In this document: in pieces, positions 1-6,308 of the stretch | Layout: each line of letters begins with the position of its first letter | How positions within the stretch are numbered: the stretch's first letter is position 1 | NCBI GenBank assembly: GCA_038239195.1 | Contig: JBBSEZ010000467.1 | Span: 1 to 7,718 of the forward strand | Source: JBBSEZ01 sp038239195 | GTDB lineage: Bacteria > Planctomycetota > Planctomycetia > Gemmatales > Gemmataceae | DNA: 7,718 nt | Direction of reading: 5' to 3' | The notes under the pieces: generated by a model | Databases searched by the model: none | Told to the model about the DNA's origin: nothing | The model's input: the letters and a program-made list of their open reading frames with translations, nothing else | Made by a program: the position numbers and the translations under genes

Positions 1-116
1 AGAAGCCGACGAAGCGCACCTACGAGATGTTCTGCTTCTTCTTCGCCGGCTGGGCGACCGAGCAAGAACTCCTGGCTCATATCGGCAAGCTCCACCAGAA
101 GGCCGACTCCAGCTAG
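1..116 (+). CDS. 3' end of an unrecognised protein (partial)
   Basis: The frame starting at base 3 is open from the window edge to a TAG at 114-116 and gives 37 residues, including TYEMFCFFFAGWATEQELL and ending KLHQKADSS. Codon use is GC-ending and the peptide looks like real protein, with an aromatic and cysteine-containing stretch followed by an amphipathic helix. The other two plus frames read as arginine- and serine-rich low-complexity translations typical of shadows. I recognise no family, and nothing can be said of its function. About 100 bases without a gene separate it from the next start. Confidence 0.5.
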   Translation, partial: KPTKRTYEMFCFFFAGWATEQELLAHIGKLHQKADSS

Positions 117-208
117 CAACAATCGAGCCGAACACTATTGCAACCTCGCCGAGAATCGTTTACCCTCTATCCCGTAGCCCTTCCCTGCCTTCCCCGAGCC
201 CTTGCCCC

Positions 209-213
209 GGAGG
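209..213 (+). promoter_or_regulatory. Ribosome binding site deciding the start at 220
   Basis: GGAGG lies six bases before ATG 220. It fixes the start of the small exported protein, over the in-frame TTG at 202. Confidence 0.6.
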
Positions 214-219
214 TCGCGC

Positions 220-723
220 ATGCCCCACCTCGTTCCTCTGCCCCGCTGGCCGGTCGTCGCCTTGCTGGCCTCGCTCGCGGTCGCCGTGCTGCTGCAAGCC
301 GGCCAGGCGCAAGCGCCGAAGGACAAGAAGGAGGCCGAAGAGGTGACGAAGAAGCGAGCGGCCGCCGTCAAGGACTTGCTGGCCATCGGCCAGGAGTTTC
401 GCGGCGTGGCCGTCGGCAGCAAGGCCTACGAGAAAATCGCCGCCCGCTTCGAGCGCCGTTACCGCGAATTTGCGGAGATCGACGCGCGCCTCAACAAGCC
501 GCAACAGGCGCCGAACGCGGGCACGCAACTCGCGGCGCTCAAACAGCGGCTCGCCCAGTCTCGCGCTCGCCAGAAGGAAATTCGCGACCTCCTCCGCGCG
601 GGCGCCCCCGGCACGGGCGCTTATAAGACGATGCTCCGGCAACTCGACGCGGCCGAGACGGAAATGGAGACATTGGAGACGTTGATCCGCCAAAAGGAGA
701 AAGGCGCGAAGAAGGCTGGGTGA
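220..723 (+). CDS. Small exported coiled-coil-like hypothetical protein
   Basis: This 167-residue protein begins with an export signal: a short basic start, a hydrophobic core at about residues 11-27 (VVALLASLAVAVLL) and a likely cleavage after the AQA at residues 30-32. The mature part is highly charged and helix-prone, with alternating K/E/R/A/L patterns at about 33-92 and 102-165, separated by a proline/glycine linker near 93-101. A second break, GAPGTGAY, lies near 128-135. This suggests two helical hairpins or a coiled coil outside the cytoplasm or in the periplasm. I chose ATG 220 because GGAGG at 209-213 sits six bases upstream; a TTG at 202 in the same frame has no such site. The next gene starts 58 bases downstream in the same direction. 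No family is recognised. Confidence 0.72.
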   Translation: MPHLVPLPRWPVVALLASLAVAVLLQAGQAQAPKDKKEAEEVTKKRAAAVKDLLAIGQEFRGVAVGSKAYEKIAARFERRYREFAEIDARLNKPQQAPNAGTQLAALKQRLAQSRARQKEIRDLLRAGAPGTGAYKTMLRQLDAAETEMETLETLIRQKEKGAKKAG

Positions 724-781
724 GCGGCAGGGCCCACGCCGAGCGATTGTCCTCCTTCTCGGACCAACAAGGAACACCCTC

Positions 782-1478
782 ATGCGTCTTCTCGTCGCGC
801 TGGCCGTCCTGATCGTCGGGCAAGGCGTTTGTGCCGGGGCCGACCTCGCGTCGATCCCGCCGAACACCTGGGTGCCGATCGAGCCGAAGATCGTTCAGCC
901 GCCCGGGGCCGACGAGCGAGGCCTGTGGATCAACGCCGGCTGGAACAAGCTCGTCTACGACCCCGACGGCAAGCGCGTCCTGTTCTACGACCGCTGGTAC
1001 GACAAGAAGCACGGCGGGACCACGATCTACGGCAACTGCCTCTTCGCCTTCGAGCCCGCCAGCGCCAGGCTCGTCCCGCTCGAGATCGACAACTGGACCA
1101 AGGTGGGCGTGCGCGACGGCGGGCAGCGCACCCCGCCCCTGCCGGAAAACGCGAAGGAGCCGACGCCGTGCTCGCGCCACGCCTGTCGCGCCTTCGATTG
1201 CTTCCCCGAACTGAAGTCGGTTGCCGCGGCGCCCTGGCCCACGACGTCCGGCGCGATCTGCTCCTCGTGGCGGTGTCGTTGAAGGGCAAGGGAGTCGAGC
1301 AACCGTCCGGCATGTTCGCCTACGACCCCCGGAATGACGCCTGGCGCAAGCTCGAGCCGAAGAACTCGGTGCCGAGGGCCCGAGACTGGGTGCCGCCCTG
1401 CTACGACGCCGGGAACGATTGCTCGATAGGCATGGGCGAGAAGACGTTCTACGCCTTCCGCTACGTGCCGGAGAAGAA
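782..1478 (+). pseudogene. Kelch/beta-propeller-like exported protein, internally deleted and frameshifted
   Basis: ATG 782 has AAGGAA at 769-774, seven bases upstream, and opens a signal peptide (RLLVALAVLIVGQGVCAGA). The reading then carries propeller-like text: KLVYDPDGKRVLFYDRWYD, LFAFEP and a kelch-like segment near SRHACRAFDCFPELKSV (bases 1171-1221). From about 1222 this frame turns to nonsense and stops at 1280-1282. The protein-like text resumes in the next frame (base 829 phase) with GALAHDVRRDLLLVAV, then PSGMFAYDPRNDAWRKLEP and KTFYAFRYVPEKK, ending near 1478. The two parts resemble the front and back of a six- or seven-bladed kelch/galactose-oxidase-type propeller. Joined they give only about 230 residues, so I infer a lost middle with a frame change at the join. 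Cysteines stand where kelch repeats commonly have tyrosine. Family assignment is by pattern only. It could instead be an assembly error. Confidence 0.55.
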
Positions 1479-1618
1479 ATGGCGGGGGGCATTCTCGCCG
1501 TCAAGAAGGTGGCCGCCCTGTGCGAAGCGGCGGGCGTGCCCTGTGTCTTTCACTGCGCCGACGACCTGGGGGCGTGACCGTGGACGAGGCGAAGCTGGCG
1601 AAGTACCGTGTCGGATGA
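1479..1618 (+). pseudogene. C-terminal scrap of a mandelate racemase/muconate lactonizing enzyme
   Basis: From 1479 one frame reads AGGILAVKKVAALCEAAGVP followed by CVFHCADDLG and stops at 1575-1577. This matches the late barrel strands of the MR/MLE branch of the enolase superfamily, where GG, then a helix of K-A-L-E type, then GVP and a histidine are usual. Directly after, in another frame (1571-1618), comes GVTVDEAKLAKYRVG then TGA, which looks like the family's C-terminal end (GxxVDEAKLAKY). Between these the family normally has several tens of residues, so an internal deletion is likely. The N-terminal capping domain and the metal-binding acidic residues are all absent. The piece abuts the end of the kelch-like remnant with no gap. 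Its stop overlaps an ATG (ATGA, 1615-1618) in the transporter's frame, as in a coupled operon. Non-functional as it stands. Confidence 0.68.
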
Positions 1619-1647
1619 TCTCCCCCAGGCCGGGGCGGGCAGTTCCC

Positions 1648-2967
1648 ATGACCGACGGTGAAACCGTGCCACCGGGCCCCGAGCGGCCTACGCAGGTCCG
1701 CTGGCTGATCTTCGCCCTGGCCTGCGCCGTTAGCTGGCTGCTCTACCTGCACCGCTACTCGTGGGGCGTGATCCGCCCGGCGCTCAAGGCGGAATATCCC
1801 TGACGGACGTGGAACTGGGCTGGCTGGATGCGCTCTTCAGCGCCACCTATGCCCTGGGCCAGGTCCCCGGTGGGCTGGCCGGCGACCTGCTGGGGCCGCG
1901 CGTCGTGCTCTCCCTGTTGATCGTGCTCTGGTCGGGCAGCGTGGGCTGGATGAGCGGCGCGCAGGGCTTCTGGCAACTGGCGGGCGCCCGCGCGGCCTTC
2001 GGCCTGGCGCAGGCGGGGGCGTATCCCAACCTGAGCAAGGTGACGCGGAGCTGGTTCCCGGCCAGCATGCGCACGACGGTGCAGGGGATGGTGGCGTCGC
2101 TATCCGGGCGGGCGGGCGGGGCCTGCGCCTCGCTGCTGGTCGCGACGGTGCTGATGGGATTGCTGCAACTCTCCTGGCGGGAGTCTCTTCTGGCACTGGG
2201 TGGGGCCGGGCTGCTGCTGGGCCTGGGCTTCGGGCTGCTGTTCCGCAATGGTCCGGGCGAACACCCCTGGGCGAACGAGGCCGAACGGCGCGCCGTCGAG
2301 GAAGGCGACTCGCCCACAACACCCGGAAGAGTGGCGCGAGCCCGCCTGACCGGCGCCAACGCCTGGACCGTGAGCGCGCTGTTGCTCTACGCCTTTGCCA
2401 GCACGTTTGCGGACCAGCTTTACGTCTTCTGGGTGCCGCAATTCCTGGTGGAAGGCAAGGGGCTCAGTTCCTCCGAGATGGGGACCTTCGCCGGCCTGCC
2501 GCTGTGGGGCGGCGCCCTCGGCGGCGCGGTCGGAGGCGTGCTGAACGACGTGCTCATCCGCGCCACGGGCAGGCGGCGGTTGGCCCGCAGCGCGGTAGCC
2601 TTCACCGGCAAGTTCCTCGCGGCCGTGCTCATAGTCATCAGCGTCGGCGTGGCCGATGGCCGATGGGTCATGGCGGTGCTGCTGACCTGCAAGTTCTTCG
2701 GCGACTGGAGCCTGGTCACGCAGTGGGGCACGATCACGGACGTCTCGGGGCCCCGCAGCGGGGACGGTGTTTGGCCTGGTCAACACGGTCGGCGCCATCG
2801 CCGCCTTCCTCGCCGGGCCCACGATGGGGCACCTCAAACACGCCTTCGGCTGGGACGTGCTGTTTCAAAGCGTGGCGGGCGCCTACCTGATAGCGGCCTT
2901 GTGCTGGCTGGTCATCGACTGCACGCGCTCGCTCGCGATCGAGGAGGAAGGCAAGAGGGCGCCCTGA
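1648..2967 (+). pseudogene. MFS transporter (sugar-acid/anion:cation symporter type) with two frameshifts
   Basis: Joining three reading frames gives a complete transporter of about 439 residues with roughly twelve hydrophobic segments, a normal MFS length. The first frame runs from ATG 1648 through WLIFALACAVSWLLYLHRYS to a TGA at 1801-1803. The second continues LTDVELGWLDALFSATYALG, then GGLAGDLLGPRVVL (the loop 2-3 motif of MFS proteins) and GGVLNDVLIRATGRRR (its second-half copy). The third resumes TVFGLVNTVGAIAAFLAGP and ends TRSLAIEEEGKRAP at the TGA ending at 2967. One missing C in the CCC at 1798-1800 and one extra G in the GGGG at 2760-2763 explain both breaks and cancel in phase. 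ATG 1615, overlapping the preceding stop, is an alternative start. The layout resembles ACS-family hexuronate or galactonate carriers; substrate is unknown. Either a recent pseudogene or an intact gene with sequencing errors. Confidence 0.82.
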
Positions 2968-3011
2968 GCGAAGGAGGAGGACGATTGCCAGTCCACCCCA
3001 TGAGGGGCCCG

Positions 3012-3530
3012 TCACTTCACTCGCCGATACTGCAGGGCAAGGCCGGCACCGCTGTCGGGCGTCAACACCAGCTCGTCGCCCGTGATCTCGTAGCGCACCG
3101 TTACCTCGTTGTGCCCCCAGAGCACGCCCTCGATCTTCAAGTCCATTCTCCGGCCCGGAAGCAGCTTGTACGTTCCCTTGCCCTTGTTCAACGGCCTCTC
3201 CTCCCGGAGCGTGCCGTCCGAGAAGAACTCCAGGGACAGGGCCCCGTCCAGTTGTTTCCACTTCCCGAGAACCCGTTGTTCCTCGGCCACTCGCGCATTC
3301 GCCTCGCGGACCTTCTGGATGAACGGAAGGCCGAGCCCCAGGGCCAGGAGCCCTCCCACGACGAGGACCACCAGCAGGCAACCGGACAAAACCCAGGCAC
3401 CGCCGCTCCCCTTTTCGACCACGATCGTCCTGGGTGGTGTGGAATCGTTGATCGGGTAGCCGCACTTGGGGCAGTGGGGCGCCTGAGAAGACACCCGTTC
3501 CTGACATTCGGGACAAATAACAAGTGCCAT
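3012..3530 (-). CDS. Zinc-ribbon, single-pass membrane protein with small beta-rich outer domain
   Basis: This 172-residue protein has three visible parts. Residues 6-23 form a four-cysteine zinc ribbon (CPEC...CPKCG). Residues about 45-70 are a hydrophobic membrane helix (WVLSGCLLVVLVVGGLLALG). Residues 88-172 look like a small beta-rich domain: GKWKQLDGALSLEFFSDGTL, then KGTYKLLPGRRMDLKIEG and alternating beta strands to the end. This resembles the short lipocalin-like 'W...DG.l...G.Y' repeats frequent in planctomycetes, but I cannot name the family. The start is ATG at 3530, because GAGGAG lies about four bases before it; an in-frame ATG further upstream (MKRRR) overlaps that site. The stretch PFIQKVREANAR just after the helix recalls the QKVREAAxR sequence following the helix of planctomycete DUF1559 prepilins. 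It lies 59 bases downstream of the nitrilase gene on the same strand and may share its transcript. Confidence 0.72.
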   Translation of the reverse strand: MALVICPECQERVSSQAPHCPKCGYPINDSTPPRTIVVEKGSGGAWVLSGCLLVVLVVGGLLALGLGLPFIQKVREANARVAEEQRVLGKWKQLDGALSLEFFSDGTLREERPLNKGKGTYKLLPGRRMDLKIEGVLWGHNEVTVRYEITGDELVLTPDSGAGLALQYRRVK

Positions 3531-3589
3531 GCGTCTCCTCTTCATGAACAGCCCGGCCGGGGTGGGCGAGCGTTGTGCCGGCGACGAGA

Positions 3590-4510
3590 TCAGCGGCCAG
3601 GGATGGGTACGTCGTAGACGAGCACGAACTCCTTGCTGTCGTTCCTCCGCGTGGACGAAGGCATCTGGGCCAGCGTTCGGCCGTCGGGCCCGATGAACCA
3701 GGAACCGCTCGCCCACCCGGCGTCGGGGCCCTTGACCGCGGGCGCGCCCAGGTCGAGGTCGTACCGCCCCGCGTGATTGTGGAGGGCCGCATGGACCTTC
3801 AACTGTGCGATCCATCCCGTGGGGCCGCCCCAGGCCGCGCGAAACCGATACCAGCCCGCCGTGGTCCCGCCGGTGCTGTTGGCGTGCGGCGCATAGATGA
3901 GTTGGGCGCCGTTCTCGACCAGCGCTTCGAGGTTCTTCCGATCCGACCCGTCAGCACAGATGGCGATCCCCACCTTGAGCCCCTTCACCTGGAACACCTT
4001 GTGCTCGGTGCCCGCCTGCGTGAAGCCCTTCTCCTTGGTGAGATAGATCTTGCGGTGCTTCGCGACGATCTGGCCCTTGGGGCCGATGACGATCTGGGTG
4101 TTCCACCTCTTGCCGTCCGCGTCCTGCTCGGCGAGGCCGGCGCTGACGTAGACGCCCTTCTCGCGCGCCTTTTGCCGCAGCGCCTGGACCTCGGGCCCGT
4201 CGAGGCGGAGCCAGGTCACGTGCTTGCTGAAGTGGTAGCCGTTGAGCGACAACTCCGGGAAGCCCACGAACTCGGCCTTGCGGACCGCCAATCGGTCGAT
4301 GAAGTGGAGGTGTCGCTTCAGGTTGGCCTGCACGTTGGCCTTGTTGGCCTCGGGGTCGGCGCCGGCCGAGGTGAGGCAGCGCAGATTGACGAGGGCCATC
4401 TTCAGGTGGGCGGGCGCCTTGTCCGCGGGCCGGGGCTTCGGCTGCGCTGGGGCGAGGGCTGCGATGGCCAGGGAGAGAACCAGGGCGATGCGAACGACCG
4501 AAGAGCTCAC
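3590..4510 (-). CDS. Exported carbon-nitrogen hydrolase (nitrilase superfamily)
   Basis: The 306-residue protein shows the nitrilase-superfamily Glu-Lys-Cys triad in order: E86 in GFPELSLNGY, K154 in KHRKIYL and C185 in VGIAICADGSD. Spacing and length are normal for the family, whose members cleave non-peptide C-N bonds (amides, carbamoylated amines, nitriles) through a cysteine thioester. A hydrophobic N-terminus (RIALVLSLAIAALAPAQ) indicates Sec export or membrane anchoring, unusual for a superfamily that is mostly cytoplasmic. I chose the GTG start at 4510: GGAGGA lies seven bases upstream on the minus strand, and the predicted promoter would leave an mRNA starting only about five bases before the alternative ATG at 4543. 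The substrate is unknown; loops around TGGTTAGWYRFRAAWGG should shape the pocket. It is divergent from the ATPase gene and upstream of the zinc-ribbon gene. Confidence 0.9.
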   Translation of the reverse strand: MSSSVVRIALVLSLAIAALAPAQPKPRPADKAPAHLKMALVNLRCLTSAGADPEANKANVQANLKRHLHFIDRLAVRKAEFVGFPELSLNGYHFSKHVTWLRLDGPEVQALRQKAREKGVYVSAGLAEQDADGKRWNTQIVIGPKGQIVAKHRKIYLTKEKGFTQAGTEHKVFQVKGLKVGIAICADGSDRKNLEALVENGAQLIYAPHANSTGGTTAGWYRFRAAWGGPTGWIAQLKVHAALHNHAGRYDLDLGAPAVKGPDAGWASGSWFIGPDGRTLAQMPSSTRRNDSKEFVLVYDVPIPGR

Positions 4511-4554
4511 GCAACGTTCCTCCGGGAGGGCCCGCGAACGCACAACGCCCCCTC

Positions 4555-4582
4555 ACCCTACCAGTCCGCTGTCCCCTGTCAA
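4555..4582 (-). promoter_or_regulatory. Housekeeping-type promoter for the nitrilase gene
   Basis: On the minus strand a perfect -35 hexamer TTGACA (4582-4577) is followed after 16 bases by TAGGGT (4560-4555), which keeps the key TA and T of a -10 box. Transcription would begin near 4548, giving a leader of about 38 bases with a good ribosome binding site before GTG 4510. Confidence 0.5.
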
Positions 4583-4700
4583 CGAAAACGCCCACCGCCC
4601 ACGAGCGAGATCGCTCTCCACGCTCTACGTTCCTCGCCGCGAATTATCCCAGCCGGGGCCCTCCTGACGTCTTTCTGCTCTCTGTAGATCGGTGAGCTTT

Positions 4701-4709
4701 TGTCATAAT
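4701..4709 (+). promoter_or_regulatory. Extended -10 promoter for the ATPase gene
   Basis: TGTCATAAT at 4701-4709 is a TGn extension directly before CATAAT, five of six matches to TATAAT, in a locally AT-rich stretch. No good -35 hexamer stands at the right distance, which is common for extended -10 promoters. Transcription would start near 4716, at the edge of the inverted repeat. Confidence 0.42.
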
Positions 4710-4716
4710 TGAGATA

Positions 4717-4782
4717 GGTTTCCTTTCATTTCAGGCACCCAGCCCCTGAAACGCATTTTCCGCGGTGAAACGAAATGAAACC
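4717..4782 (+). repeat. 17-base imperfect inverted repeat in the ATPase leader
   Basis: GGTTTCCTTTCATTTCA (4717-4733) and TGAAACGAAATGAAACC (4766-4782) are reverse complements at 15 of 17 positions, separated by 32 bases. The arms are built from repeated TGAAA units, and a further TGAAACG lies between them at 4747-4753. The repeat begins about where transcription should start and ends four bases before the GAGGAG ribosome binding site at 4786-4791. It could be an operator for a dimeric repressor, perhaps the ATPase's own winged-helix part, or a leader hairpin affecting translation. Confidence 0.6.
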
Positions 4783-4799
4783 CAAGAGGAGCGAGCCCC

Positions 4800-5933
4800 A
4801 TGACCCCCATCACGGGCCCCGTTGACGCTCATTCGCTCGTGCCCGGCGCTTCGGCCCCGGCCGTCCCGCGCGAGCTCTGGCTGAGCGACCTGAAGGAGCT
4901 GGCCCAGGCCCAGACATCCTGGCTCTGGCGCGGCTACCTCGCCTCGGGCAACGTCACCGTGCTGACCAGTCAGTGGAAGTCCGGCAAGACCACCCTGCTC
5001 TCCGTCTTGCTGGCCCGGATGAAGACGGGCGGCGCGCTGGCCGGCCTGCCCCTGGCCGCAGGCAAGGCGGCCATCGTTTCCGAGGAGGGCCCCGCGAGCT
5101 GGGTCGCGCGCGGCAAGCACCTGGACCTGGCCGACCACGTCTGCTGGTTCTGCCGGCCCTTCCCGGGCAAGCCAACCCCCGCGCAGTGGCTGGCCCTCCT
5201 GGACCGCCTGGCGGACGTCCACGCCCGGCACGGCCTGAGCCTGGTAGCGATCGACCCCCTGTCGGCCTTCTTCCCCGGTCGGGGCGAAAGCAACGCCGAG
5301 CTCATGCTCGAGTTCCTGATGCCCCTGCACCGCCTGACCGCCCTGGGGCTCAGCGTGCTCCTCCTGCACCACCCCGGCAAGGGCGAGGCGGGCGAGGGGA
5401 TGGCGGCGCGCGGCAGCGGCGCCCTGTGCGCCTTCGTGGACGTCCTCGTCGAGATGAAATGGCACGCCCGCCCTTCCGAGGACGACCGCCGCCGCCGGTT
5501 GCTGGCCCTCTCGCGCCACGACGAGACGCCTCGCCAGCTCGTTCTCGAACTGAGCGCCGACGGCACCGACTACCTCGGCCACGGCTCCTTCCTGGACGAG
5601 GAGTTTTCCCAGAACTGGAAGCTGCTGTCTTCCATCCTGGCTTCGGCCCCGAAGAAGCTGACGCGCCACCAGATCGCCCGGCGCTGGCCGCCGGGCTCCG
5701 AGGCGCCCAGCGGGATCACCCTGTGGCGCTGGCTGGAGCGGGCCGTGGCCCAGGCCCTGCTGTTGCGCGAGGGCACGGGGCGCAAGAACGACCCCTACCG
5801 CTACTGGCTGCCCGGCCACGAGGAGCGGCTGAGCCGGCCACCCTGGCAGGACGAGATGGACCAGTTGATCGAGCGCATCAGCCGGGTCGGCGCTGCCGCG
5901 GAAGGCGCCGAGGCCGAGGGCGGCCCCGGCTAA
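4800..5933 (+). CDS. RepA/AAA_25-type ATPase with C-terminal winged-helix-like part
   Basis: The 377-residue protein is a RecA-fold ATPase of the RepA/AAA_25 kind. Visible elements are: an N-terminal part ending LWRGYLASGNVTVLTSQW; a P-loop SQWKSGKTT at residues 57-65; IVSEEGP at 92-98 (conserved acid after strand 2); a Walker B LVAIDPLSAFF at 148-158; and VLLLHHPGK at 187-194 with RGSGALCAFVDVLVEM at 204-219, typical of the family's sensor and DNA-facing strands. The P-loop starts with Ser or Gln where GxxxxGK has Gly, a variation seen in this group. Residues about 283-340 (KLTRHQIARRW, then GITLWRWLERAVAQ) look like a winged helix. Family members are hexameric helicases or DNA-stimulated ATPases, common on plasmids, phages and islands. 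GAGGAG lies eight bases before the ATG. No primase, integrase or replication initiator is adjacent, so the role here is unknown. Confidence 0.85.
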   Translation: MTPITGPVDAHSLVPGASAPAVPRELWLSDLKELAQAQTSWLWRGYLASGNVTVLTSQWKSGKTTLLSVLLARMKTGGALAGLPLAAGKAAIVSEEGPASWVARGKHLDLADHVCWFCRPFPGKPTPAQWLALLDRLADVHARHGLSLVAIDPLSAFFPGRGESNAELMLEFLMPLHRLTALGLSVLLLHHPGKGEAGEGMAARGSGALCAFVDVLVEMKWHARPSEDDRRRRLLALSRHDETPRQLVLELSADGTDYLGHGSFLDEEFSQNWKLLSSILASAPKKLTRHQIARRWPPGSEAPSGITLWRWLERAVAQALLLREGTGRKNDPYRYWLPGHEERLSRPPWQDEMDQLIERISRVGAAAEGAEAEGGPG

Positions 5934-6308
5934 CCAAGTCGCGCCGCACCTCTGCTCGGATACGGAACGACGAAGGGCGGGGTGATCTCGGCGTTCTGCC
6001 GTTCCACTTCCTTGCCTCGAACATCCCGCTCGTAGCCAGTCGCGTGCGCCCAGGAGAGAGGCTGTTGGGGAGGTGGGGCTGCTGTGCGCCTTCCAGCGGG
6101 TGCGGCGAAGTCAGGCAGGGCAACAGGCCTTCTCTCCGAGTTCTAGCGGTTTTACCGACAACGACAGGCGCGCGACAGGAAGTCGTGTGGCGGGAGGCTT
6201 CTGCCCCTTGACACGATGCGCCTTTTAGTGTACAGGTGTTCTTAGGATTCGGCTCAACATGGTCTGAAGATCGGTCGATGTTAAATAAAATTCCGCAGGC
6301 GGGGAAGA
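5934..6308. other. 375-base region without a clear gene
   Basis: No convincing gene is present between the ATPase and the methyltransferase. On the minus strand 6142-5930 is open for 70 codons without an ATG, between a TAG at 6143-6145 and a TAG at 5930-5932. Its tail reads GYERDVRGKEVERQNAEI then TPPFVVPYPSRGA, which looks more protein-like than the other frames and could be a gene remnant, but I recognise no family. Composition falls from GC-rich to AT-rich toward the methyltransferase, with TTAAATAAAAT at 6281-6291. Confidence 0.4.
6208..6236 (+). promoter_or_regulatory. Possible promoter for the methyltransferase gene
   Basis: A perfect TTGACA at 6208-6213 is followed after exactly 17 bases by TACAGG (6231-6236), a poor -10 box with three of six matches. 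It is the only full -35 hexamer on this strand in the gap. TAAAAT at 6286-6291 is a better -10 but lacks a matching -35. Confidence 0.3.

Noticed and set aside
138..166. TTGCAA, 17 bases, TACCCT before the small exported protein, as a promoter
   Set aside because: The -10 box matches only three of six positions and one mismatch lies in the -35; matches this good are expected by chance.
2996..3007. CCCC-ATGA-GGGG hairpin between the convergent transporter and zinc-ribbon genes as a terminator
   Set aside because: The stem is only four pairs, cannot be extended and has no T-run on either strand.
3551..3567. GCCC...GGGC hairpin between the nitrilase and zinc-ribbon genes
   Set aside because: A four-pair stem in GC-rich DNA, too weak to separate from background.
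3575..4687. 370-codon plus-strand frame opposite the nitrilase
   Set aside because: It is antisense to a gene with a complete catalytic triad, and its valine-, arginine- and leucine-rich text is typical of a shadow frame.
4973..6211. Long plus-strand open frame across the ATPase gene
   Set aside because: Its translation is arginine-, proline- and glycine-rich low-complexity text, a shadow of the ATPase frame.
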